NCBI RefSeq assembly: GCF_938017615.1
Contig: NZ_CALIJA010000059.1
Span: forward strand, 1 to 11,790
Reading direction: 5' to 3'
Length of the DNA: 11,790 nt
DNA from: an uncultured Campylobacter sp.
GTDB taxonomy: Bacteria; Campylobacterota; Campylobacteria; Campylobacterales; Campylobacteraceae
Positions 5,723 through 11,790 of this stretch are shown piece after piece. A program made the position numbers and the translations under genes. Numbering within the stretch: position 1 is the first letter of the stretch; every line of letters begins with the position of its first letter. The notes beneath the pieces are model-generated. The model made no database searches, was not told where the DNA came from, and saw nothing but the letters and a program-made list of their open reading frames with translations.

Positions 5723-6628
5723 TTGAGCCAAAATCAAAACCCGCATGCAAGCCCACAGATCGCGATCATCGGCACCACCGCAAGCGGCAAAAGCGATCTT
5801 GCGCTAAGCATCGCGCGCGAAATGGACGCCGTGATTTTGAGCCTCGATTCGCTCTGCATTTACCGGCAAATCGACATCGCAAGCGCCAAGCCAAGCGAGG
5901 AGCAGCTGCGCGAGATCAGGCACTTCGGCGTAAATTTAATCTATCCAAACGAATACTTCAGCGTCGGCGAGTTTATCAAAGAATACGCATCCGCGCGGGC
6001 TTTTGCAGATCGTAGCGGCGCGCCTTTGATAATCACGGGCGGCAGCGGGTTTTATCTCAAAGCGATGCTAAGCGGGCTGGTGCCGAAGGTTCCCGATTTT
6101 AAAAGCGAAATTTCAAACAATGAAATTTACGCCCTAGCGCAGCGCATCGATCCGGAATTTGCCGCGAAATTTAGCGCGACGGACAGCTTTCGGTTAAAAA
6201 AATGGCTAAGCATCTATAAATTTTGCGGCGAGGCGCCGAGTAAATTTCTGCGCGAAAACACCGCCCCGCCCGTGATTTCAGATATTAAAATTTTTGAGAT
6301 CGACGCGCCTAAGCAGTGGCTTGCAGGACGTATCGAAGCGCGCACGAAGGCGATGTTTGAGCGCGGGCTTTTAGAGGAGGCGGAGTTTTTATTCGCTCGC
6401 TACGGCGCAGAGTACAGGGCGCTAGGCTGCATCGGGCTAAAGGAGTGCGAGCAGCTTTTACGCGGACAGATCTCGCGGACGCAGTGCGAGCAGCTCGTAA
6501 GCCTGCACACGGTACAGCTTGCAAAGCGCCAACGCACCTTCAACCGCTCGCAGTTCGCGGATAAAATTTCGGCGCCACCGCAAGAGCTGGAGCGTGAAAT
6601 TTTAAAATTTCTCTGCCGCGAGATTTGA
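5723..6628 (+). CDS. miaA: tRNA dimethylallyltransferase MiaA
   Basis: MiaA transfers a dimethylallyl group to N6 of A37 in tRNAs reading UNN codons, the first step toward ms2i6A. The P-loop GTTASGKS is at residues 17-24. DSLCIYRQIDIASAKPS (from residue 42) carries the catalytic Asp and the substrate-binding segment. GGSGFYLKAMLSG follows, then FERGLLEEAEFL, YRALGCIGLKEC and QLAKRQRTFNRSQF, all typical of the family in order. At 301 residues it is full length. I start it at TTG 5723, giving MSQNQNPHAS before the nucleotide fold. It is the only plus-strand gene here, transcribed divergently from mqnP, and it meets the gene at 6777 tail to tail. Confidence 0.94.
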   Translation: MSQNQNPHASPQIAIIGTTASGKSDLALSIAREMDAVILSLDSLCIYRQIDIASAKPSEEQLREIRHFGVNLIYPNEYFSVGEFIKEYASARAFADRSGAPLIITGGSGFYLKAMLSGLVPKVPDFKSEISNNEIYALAQRIDPEFAAKFSATDSFRLKKWLSIYKFCGEAPSKFLRENTAPPVISDIKIFEIDAPKQWLAGRIEARTKAMFERGLLEEAEFLFARYGAEYRALGCIGLKECEQLLRGQISRTQCEQLVSLHTVQLAKRQRTFNRSQFADKISAPPQELEREILKFLCREI

Positions 6629-6652
6629 AATCGAAATTTATCAAAATTTGTG

Positions 6653-6671
6653 CGCTTGCTAGAAAGCAGCG
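6653..6671. terminator. weak hairpin downstream of miaA
   Basis: CGC-T-TGCT then loop AGAA then AGCA-GCG can form a seven-pair stem with one bulged T, 25 bases after the miaA stop. No U-run follows on the plus strand, so termination is uncertain. Otherwise the convergent gap 6629-6776 holds only AAATTT-type words and the stronger hairpin at 6737-6762. Confidence 0.25.
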
Positions 6672-6736
6672 AGGCAAGGAAGTAAAATTTAGATTTTAAA
6701 TTTGCCGTGCCAGTCGCGTCTTTAAAATTTTGCGGG

Positions 6737-6762
6737 TCGCGCCAAGGTCTCGTGCGGCGCGA
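6737..6762 (-). terminator. GC-rich hairpin after the nuo-linked hypothetical gene
   Basis: TCGCGCC (6737-6743) is perfectly complementary to GGCGCGA (6756-6762) over a 12-base loop, starting 14 bases past the stop of the 6777-7379 gene. On the minus strand it is followed by CCCGCAAAATTTTAAAG, which supplies only a short T-run, displaced by about nine bases. It is the best candidate terminator for the minus-strand transcript, but not a strong one. Confidence 0.4.
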
Positions 6763-6776
6763 AGCTCAGGTTAAAT

Positions 6777-7379
6777 TTAATCGCCTTCGCAAATATTAAA
6801 GCTAAATTTATCGTTATCAAGCCTACTGAAATTTTGATTTTCCGCGCTTGCATTGCGCTTGAAAATAAAGGCGTAGCCATATTTCTCGAAGTTCTGCGAG
6901 CTGTTTTTTAGCCCAACGACGCAAAGCTCGTAAGTGCCGCTTTGCAAGCCAAGTTTGAGCGTGGAATTAAATTTTCGCATCTTGCCCGCAGCGCCGCTTT
7001 GGCACTCATAGCCTAGCTCGAGTTCGCCGCTTTTTAGCTTATCGAAACGATACTGCAAAGCATCGAAGCTCGCTAGGATCGCGGAGTCGCTTTGCGGGGC
7101 GAAATACAGCCTATCGCGCTTAAAAGCTACTTCGTAGCCCGCAGACGGCGCAAACTCCTCGTCAATGCAAACGAAGATCTCATAGCTGCGCACCTTAAGC
7201 GGATAGAAGGGTAAAGCTTTAGCGCCCTTTACGGCGTCATAAAACAGCTGCTTGTGCGCGTCCCAGTAGCTTAGAAGCTTTTTTGCTCTGCATTTTCGTT
7301 CCTTTAAAAACTCACTCAAATCGCGCACATCAAGCAGCGCAAAACCGTAGCCGTCAGCACTTAGCTCGCCCAAAAACAT
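6777..7379 (-). CDS. hypothetical protein downstream of nuoN, function unknown
   Basis: A 200-residue protein I do not recognise. There is no signal peptide, lipobox or membrane helix, so it should be cytosolic. The N-terminal part (1-60) is mixed helical with many Lys/Arg and a KALPFYPLKVRSYEIFVCIDEEF segment just beyond it. The rest alternates hydrophobic and polar residues in a beta-rich pattern (YEVAFKRDRLYF, SGTYELCVVGLK, YGYAFIFKRN), suggesting a beta sandwich or barrel. The four Cys (K-C-R, V-C-I, E-C-Q, L-C-V) are isolated and do not make a metal motif; a fifth is near the C-terminus. The ATG at 7379 has AAGGAG four bases upstream, preferred over TTG at 7397. It is 54 bases after nuoN with a hairpin between, so it may be read through from nuo at reduced level. 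C. jejuni has, to my recollection, pflA at this place; I see no resemblance. Confidence 0.8.
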   Translation of the reverse strand: MFLGELSADGYGFALLDVRDLSEFLKERKCRAKKLLSYWDAHKQLFYDAVKGAKALPFYPLKVRSYEIFVCIDEEFAPSAGYEVAFKRDRLYFAPQSDSAILASFDALQYRFDKLKSGELELGYECQSGAAGKMRKFNSTLKLGLQSGTYELCVVGLKNSSQNFEKYGYAFIFKRNASAENQNFSRLDNDKFSFNICEGD

Positions 7380-7396
7380 ATCTCTCCTTGTTGGCA

Positions 7397-7422
7397 AAGC
7401 GCGATGGGTTCAATTCGCGCTT
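7397..7422 (-). terminator. GC-rich hairpin between nuoN and the hypothetical gene
   Basis: On the minus strand AAGCGCGA and TCGCGCTT form a perfect eight-pair stem around ATTGAACCCA, located 11 bases past the nuoN stop and preceded by AAAATTTT. TTGCC follows rather than a long U-run, so it may act as a partial terminator or as an mRNA-end stabiliser for the nuo transcript, letting some transcription pass into the next gene. Confidence 0.4.
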
Positions 7423-7433
7423 AAAATTTTAGC

Positions 7434-9200
7434 TCAATACCCGCTTAAAAAGACGAAATTATTTACCGCGCCGGTTAGAAATTTTACCAAAAACGGCGCC
7501 AGCGCGCATGCCACGCTAGCTAGCACGACGGCAAATTTTATCTGCACCGAGACCGCGCTCAGCGAGCCATTAAGCTCCGCGTCCTCCCGCGGTTCGTGCA
7601 AAAACATACGCACGATGAGGCGCAGGTAGTAATACAGCGCGAGCGCGCTATTTACCGCCATGATGACGGCGAGGGCGAAATAGCCCGAATTGACCGCGGC
7701 GCTTAGCAGATACATCTTGCCCCAAAACACGCTAAACGGCGGAATGCCCGCAAGCGAGAGCATAAAGATCGCCGCGCATAGCGCAAAGAGCGGATGGGTG
7801 CGGATCAGACCGTCAAATTTCTCAAACGGATGCTCAAAGCGAGCTGTAAATTTAGAGCTTTGCGCGCAAATTTCGGCGCCGGGCTCGCAAGTTTTAGTGC
7901 CGAAAAGGCTCACTTCCGCGCCGGGCTCGATCGCTTTCGAATTTGGCCCGCTTGCTTTAGAGCCCCGCTCTCCGCAAGCTAAATTTTCTCCGTTCGCGCC
8001 TAAATTTAACTCATCGGCAGAGTCTGCTAACTCGTGATTTTGCGAAAAAGAAAGCTTTGCGTTTGAGATAAAATTCCCTTTCTCCTCGTCGTTTGCATTT
8101 AAATTTAAAGGGACGCTTCGGGTTTTAAATTTTAAATTTAACGAGCGAGCGCGCCTTTGCCGTACACACCAGATGAAGGCAAACGCACCGAGATTCGCTA
8201 CGGCATATAGTATCCAGTAGGTGAAAAGTGCGGCGTTTGCCTGCGTCGAGCCGATCACGATCGCGCAGAGCACGAAGCCTGCGTGCGAAACGGAGCTGAA
8301 AGCGAGCATCCGCTTGACGTCGCGCTGTACGAGCGCCATGAGGTTCGCTAAGCTCATCGTAAGCACCGCTACGGCGTAGAGCACGATGTTCAGCCACTGC
8401 ACGCCGATGCTTCCCAGCGCTTCAAACAGCCTGATCGCCACGACAAAGCCCGCGATCTTGGGCACGACGGACAAAAAGCCCGCCATAGCCGAGCTCGCGC
8501 CCTCGTAAACGTCTGGCGTCCAGGTGTGAAACGGGATCAGCGAGAGCTTAAATCCTATCGAGACGATCATAAATGAGCAAGCGGCGAAAAGCAGGATATT
8601 GGTTTGTAAATTTGAACTCTTAGCGATCTGCGCGATATTTGAAATTTCCATAGAGCCGGTCGATAGAAAAAACATCGCCGCGCCGAATGCGAAAAAGCCC
8701 GATCCCAGCGCGCCCATTATGAAGTATTTTAGCGCCGCTTCGACCGATCTGGCGCGGTTGTGAAGCGCGATTAGCGTATAAAGCGCCAGCGAGCCCGTCT
8801 CAAGCCCAACGAGGATCATCATTAAGCTTTCGCTCGCGACCATAAACTCATAGCCCACGAGCACGAATAAAAACAACACGAAAAACTCCGCCGTGTGGTA
8901 CTCGTGCGCGCTTCTTGCGCCCAAAGACAGAAAGATGAAAAATATCGAACCTGCGAGCATGATAAGCATCGATAGCGTCGCGATTCCGTCCACCAGCATC
9001 ACGTCGAAAAGCCCGCGTATGCCGCTGTTGTATCCAAAAACGAGCCCGAAGCCCAGAGCTAGCGCCAGTATCGTGATGACGGCGTAAAATTTATACGATA
9101 GCGTGCGCGCAAAAAGCGAAACCGCGAGCATCAGCAGGGCAAATCCTCCGAGTATCGCCATAGGCGCGATCGAGGCTAAATTTAAAAGATTATTTTGCAT
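7434..9200 (-). CDS. nuoN: NADH-quinone oxidoreductase subunit N, with large inserted loop
   Basis: NuoN is one of the three antiporter-like proton-pumping subunits in the membrane arm of respiratory complex I. Key charged residues are where the family has them: Glu134 (VGLETGSLALY), Lys218 (GFKLSLIPFHTWTPDVYEGA), Lys248 (VPKIAGF) and Lys495 (PPFSVFWGK), matching E. coli Glu133, Lys217, Lys247 and Lys395. The last is shifted by 100 because residues about 348-456 are a soluble low-complexity insertion between FIWCVRQRR and FEKFDGLIRTHP. It is rich in Ser, Asn, Glu, Ala and Gly. This brings the length to 588 against the usual 460-490. The loop follows a cluster of arginines, so it should face the cytoplasm. 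The frame is intact and both flanking helices are normal. The ATG at 9200 lies inside the end of nuoM (11-base overlap), indicating coupled translation. Confidence 0.94.
   Translation of the reverse strand: MQNNLLNLASIAPMAILGGFALLMLAVSLFARTLSYKFYAVITILALALGFGLVFGYNSGIRGLFDVMLVDGIATLSMLIMLAGSIFFIFLSLGARSAHEYHTAEFFVLFLFVLVGYEFMVASESLMMILVGLETGSLALYTLIALHNRARSVEAALKYFIMGALGSGFFAFGAAMFFLSTGSMEISNIAQIAKSSNLQTNILLFAACSFMIVSIGFKLSLIPFHTWTPDVYEGASSAMAGFLSVVPKIAGFVVAIRLFEALGSIGVQWLNIVLYAVAVLTMSLANLMALVQRDVKRMLAFSSVSHAGFVLCAIVIGSTQANAALFTYWILYAVANLGAFAFIWCVRQRRARSLNLKFKTRSVPLNLNANDEEKGNFISNAKLSFSQNHELADSADELNLGANGENLACGERGSKASGPNSKAIEPGAEVSLFGTKTCEPGAEICAQSSKFTARFEHPFEKFDGLIRTHPLFALCAAIFMLSLAGIPPFSVFWGKMYLLSAAVNSGYFALAVIMAVNSALALYYYLRLIVRMFLHEPREDAELNGSLSAVSVQIKFAVVLASVACALAPFLVKFLTGAVNNFVFLSGY
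7876..7929. repeat. 12-bp direct repeat, 42 bases apart, in the nuoN insertion
   Basis: GCGCCGGGCTCG occurs at 7876-7887 and 7918-7929. In the nuoN frame both copies encode EPGAE, 14 residues apart. The spacing is a multiple of three, as expected if the loop grew by in-frame duplication. Confidence 0.7.
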
Positions 9201-10719
9201 CGCTTCTTACCTTAAAATTTGCTTTTTCCATATAGGCGCGAGTCGCGGTCTGAGAGGCTTTGTTAAACATCAGCTCAAGGCTTTGCGTCACGCTAGGTTC
9301 GATGCTTTTTAGCATCAGATTCGGCGCGACGCCGAGCACTACGACCAGCACGCAGATCGGGACGATAGAGCAAAGCTCGGTTCTGTTTAGATCGCTTAGC
9401 TTTTTATTCTCCTCATGCACGAGCGCGCCGAAAAAGATCTTTTTATAAAGATTCATCGAATAGATCGCGCCCATTATGATGCCGAGTCCACCCAAAAGCG
9501 CATAGCTAAAGCTTATTTTAAAAATCCCCGCAAGGCTTAAGAATTCTCCCACGAAGCCGATCGTAAGCGGAAGCCCTATCGAGCCTAGCAGCACGACGCA
9601 AAAACAAAACGCATAAAGCGGCATCACGCGCGCAAGCCCGCCGAACTCGCTGAAAAGCTTCGTATGCTTGCGGTCGTATAAAAAGCCTACGAGCATAAAA
9701 AGCCCACCGCTTACGATACCGTGGCTTATCATCAAAAATACCGCGCCGCTCATTCCTTCGCGGCTCATTGAAAAAATTCCAAGCATTATGACGCCCATAT
9801 GCGCGATCGAGCTATACGCGATAACCTGTTTGATATCCTTCTGCGCAAAGGCGATGAAGCTTGCATAGATGATCATAACGATCGCTACGGCGCACATCAC
9901 CCCACTAAAATGCACGCTCGCGTCGGGAAATAGCGGCAGCGAAAATCGCACGAAGCCGTATGTGCCCATCTTAAGAAGCACCGCGGCAAGCAGAACCGAG
10001 CCTATCGTAGGAGCCTGCCCGTGCGCGTACGGAAGCCAGGTATGAAAAGGAAAGCAAGGCGTCTTGATCGCAAAAGCGACCGAAAATGCCAAAAATAGAG
10101 GAATTTGCGTGCTAAGCGGCAGCGATAGGCTCTGCCAGTTTAGGATATTAAAGCTATACTCGCCCGTAGCCTCGTGATAGAAATAGCTCATCGCCACGAG
10201 TCCTACAAGAAGAAACATCGAGCCTAGGAAGGTGTAGATGAAAAATTTTACCGCGGCGTAAATTCTCTTGCCGCTGCCCCACGCGCCGATAATATAGAGC
10301 ATCGGAATAAGCGAAAGCTCCCAAAAGATGTAAAACAAAATCGCATCCAGCGCCACGAAAACGCCCACCATCGTCATCTCTAAAAATAGAATGCAGATGA
10401 TTAAATTTTTGGCGCGCTCTTTAATGCTTAGACTAAGCAGCGCCAAAAAGGTAACCAGCGTGCTTAGGATCACTAAAAACAGCGAAATTCCGTCCACGCC
10501 GATGAAGTAGTTGATGCCGTATTCGCTTATGAAAGGGTGCAGCACGCTAAACGCGATGCCGTCCACCGGCTCGTAGAGTATCCACAAAACGAGCGAGAGC
10601 ACGAACTCTATAAAGCTCATCGTAACGGCGTAGGTCTTAATGCTCGCTTCGTCGATCAAAAAGCCTAAAACCGCAGCTACCGCCGGGAAAAATATAACCA
10701 AACTTAAAAAGTATTCCAT
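9190..10719 (-). CDS. nuoM: NADH-quinone oxidoreductase subunit M
   Basis: NuoM is a 14-helix antiporter-like subunit of complex I that couples quinone reduction to proton translocation across the inner membrane. The 509-residue product shows the proton-channel residues Glu134 (FWELSLIPM), Lys219 (AIKTPCFPFHTWLP), Lys250 (VLLKMGTYGF) and Glu392 (GFVGEFL), corresponding to E. coli Glu144, Lys234, Lys265 and Glu407. AHGQAPTIGSVLLA and AYSSIAHMG are typical family stretches. Length is normal and there is no inserted loop, unlike nuoN. The ATG at 10719 is 7 bases after the nuoL stop with GAGGTG just upstream; an in-frame TTG at 10737 would overlap nuoL. The 3' end overlaps nuoN by 11 bases. Confidence 0.96.
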   Translation of the reverse strand: MEYFLSLVIFFPAVAAVLGFLIDEASIKTYAVTMSFIEFVLSLVLWILYEPVDGIAFSVLHPFISEYGINYFIGVDGISLFLVILSTLVTFLALLSLSIKERAKNLIICILFLEMTMVGVFVALDAILFYIFWELSLIPMLYIIGAWGSGKRIYAAVKFFIYTFLGSMFLLVGLVAMSYFYHEATGEYSFNILNWQSLSLPLSTQIPLFLAFSVAFAIKTPCFPFHTWLPYAHGQAPTIGSVLLAAVLLKMGTYGFVRFSLPLFPDASVHFSGVMCAVAIVMIIYASFIAFAQKDIKQVIAYSSIAHMGVIMLGIFSMSREGMSGAVFLMISHGIVSGGLFMLVGFLYDRKHTKLFSEFGGLARVMPLYAFCFCVVLLGSIGLPLTIGFVGEFLSLAGIFKISFSYALLGGLGIIMGAIYSMNLYKKIFFGALVHEENKKLSDLNRTELCSIVPICVLVVVLGVAPNLMLKSIEPSVTQSLELMFNKASQTATRAYMEKANFKVRSDAK

Positions 10720-10726
10720 GCCCACC

Positions 10727-11790
10727 TCACAGCGCAAACGCCAAAATCAGCAAAATGAAAGATCCCAAAACCATCCACCTTAAATTTGCGCTCAAATCTC
10801 CGCTATTGCTTGCGCGATCCGCACCTTCGCCGCCTTTTACCGCGATGCGAGCGATCAGATCGACGCTGGCGTCTATGATCGCGCCGTCGCATTTAGCGCA
10901 GATCTCGCTAAGCTTAGCGTATCCGCGCACGATCACGCGCTCGTAAATTTGCGGGATAAAATACTGAGCGATCAAAATTTTATAAAATTTGCAGTTCTTT
11001 AAATTTTGGCTAAATTTACCCTTGCCGTATGTCCAAATCGTGCCGATCGCCACCGCGCTTATCATCGCTAGCGTTAGGGCGATCAAAATTACCTCCACGC
11101 CGTGCGGGATCGAAGCTTTAAAGCCCGGCAGTATGCTAAGCACGAACTCCGCAAAATCGTGCTCGAAAAAGCCCGCGATTGCCGCAGGCACGGCTAGCAC
11201 GCTCATCGCGATGAGGGCAAAGCCTTTCGCCTCGTGCGGATGGTGGGTAAATTTTTGCTTTCCGAAAAACACGAGCATTATCAGCCGTATGCTGTAAAAC
11301 GTCGTCATCGCAGCACCTGCAAATAGCAGCGCCCAGATAAAATACGCGTCCGCGCTCCACGCCGCTTCTAAAATTTTATCTTTTGAGAAAAAACCAGCGA
11401 ACGGATAAAATCCGCAAAGCGCGAGCGAGCCTATGCACATTAAAATCGCCGTAGGTCGCATAAACTTATATAATCCGCCCATATTTTGGATATTTAGATC
11501 GTCTTTCATCGCGTGCATTACGTTGCCCGCTCCCAAAAATAGAAGCGCCTTGAAAAACGCATGCGTCGCCAGATGAAACAGCGCGATCCAATACGCCCCG
11601 AGCCCCGCAGCTACGAACATATAGCCAAGCTGCGAAAGCGTGGAATAGGCGATGATTTTTTTAAGATCGTTATGAACTAGCGCCATCGATGCCGCAAAGA
11701 CCGCCACAAAAGCGCCCAAGCAGACGATAAAGCCGCTTACTTCGGGCGCGAGCGCGAAAATCGCGTTTGCGCGGATTACCAGATAAACGC
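10727..11790 (-). CDS. nuoL: NADH-quinone oxidoreductase subunit L, C-terminal part
   Basis: The 353 C-terminal residues of NuoL; the frame is open to the window edge and its start lies beyond 11790. NuoL is the distal proton-pumping subunit of complex I, normally about 600 residues. Visible family signs are VHNDLKKIIAYSTLSQLGYM, HAFFKALLFLGAG (with the channel lysine equivalent to E. coli Lys342) and FYPFAGFFSKD (Lys-Asp equivalent to Lys399/Asp400). The long segment that forms the lateral helix HL follows, and one last membrane helix ends the chain (LGSFILLILAFAL). A short Gly/Ser/Asp-rich stretch (GGEGADRASNSGD) precedes that last helix. The TGA is 7 bases before the nuoM start. No promoter for the operon is inside the window. 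Confidence 0.95.
   Translation of the reverse strand, partial: VYLVIRANAIFALAPEVSGFIVCLGAFVAVFAASMALVHNDLKKIIAYSTLSQLGYMFVAAGLGAYWIALFHLATHAFFKALLFLGAGNVMHAMKDDLNIQNMGGLYKFMRPTAILMCIGSLALCGFYPFAGFFSKDKILEAAWSADAYFIWALLFAGAAMTTFYSIRLIMLVFFGKQKFTHHPHEAKGFALIAMSVLAVPAAIAGFFEHDFAEFVLSILPGFKASIPHGVEVILIALTLAMISAVAIGTIWTYGKGKFSQNLKNCKFYKILIAQYFIPQIYERVIVRGYAKLSEICAKCDGAIIDASVDLIARIAVKGGEGADRASNSGDLSANLRWMVLGSFILLILAFAL

Noticed and set aside
5627..5746. N-terminal extension of MqnP by 40 residues to an upstream start
   Set aside because: It would run through the mqnP promoter and past the miaA promoter, has no ribosome site, and adds sequence the family lacks; the ATG at 5626 has AAGGGG.
7690..8037. 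A 115-codon plus-strand open frame opposite the nuoN insertion
   Set aside because: It has no ribosome site or recognisable domain, lies wholly antisense to an intact gene, and is explained by the stop-poor composition of the inserted loop.
1..11790. CRISPR array, tRNA, insertion sequence, prophage or defence genes
   Set aside because: No spaced identical repeats, cloverleaf-forming stretch, transposase, integrase or nuclease gene is visible; every substantial frame belongs to housekeeping or small hypothetical genes.

Overview
The window reads as chromosomal DNA from a Campylobacter or close relative (Campylobacterota). The evidence is the protein set: a futalosine-type menaquinone prenyltransferase (MqnP), a long QueD, a queE-queD-moaA cluster, and NuoL/M/N. 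The DNA is also full of AAATTT/TTTAAA words, and the promoters are extended -10 boxes without a clear -35. The GC content is visibly higher than in C. jejuni, which points to the higher-GC oral species (C. gracilis, C. rectus/showae, C. curvus). That species guess is an inference. From memory, the order from rsmE to miaA resembles C. jejuni Cj0156c-Cj0166c; I could not check this.

Layout. (1) 65-4307, minus strand: a tight, largely overlapping run transcribed moaA > queE > queD > small lipoprotein > (doubtful ORF or non-coding 1204-1580) > four-helix membrane protein > rsmE. Its promoter lies just upstream of moaA. (2) 4388-5626, minus strand: mqnP followed by a small membrane-anchored coiled-coil protein. 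(3) 5627-5722: a divergent promoter region with two opposed extended -10 boxes, serving mqnP (minus) and miaA (plus). (4) 5723-6628: miaA, the only plus-strand gene. (5) 6629-6776: a convergent intergenic region with a hairpin. (6) 6777-11790, minus strand: the distal end of the nuo operon, nuoL (5' part outside the window) > nuoM > nuoN, then a 200-residue protein of unknown function bracketed by two GC-rich hairpins.

How the genes work together. MoaA starts molybdenum cofactor synthesis from GTP. QueD and QueE make the 7-deazaguanine precursor of queuosine, also from a GTP-derived substrate. MiaA (tRNA A37) and RsmE (16S rRNA U1498) are further RNA-modification enzymes. MqnP makes the prenylated menaquinone precursor, and NuoL/M/N are the proton-pumping membrane arm of complex I, which reduces menaquinone.

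I found no defence system, prophage, transposon, CRISPR array, tRNA or rRNA. The content is ordinary housekeeping. The most unusual signal is structural: three unrelated genes (queE, nuoN and the four-helix membrane protein) carry in-frame, low-complexity insertions in loops predicted to face the cytoplasm. These are built from AAATTT-type words and contain tandem repeats, direct repeats or a large palindrome.
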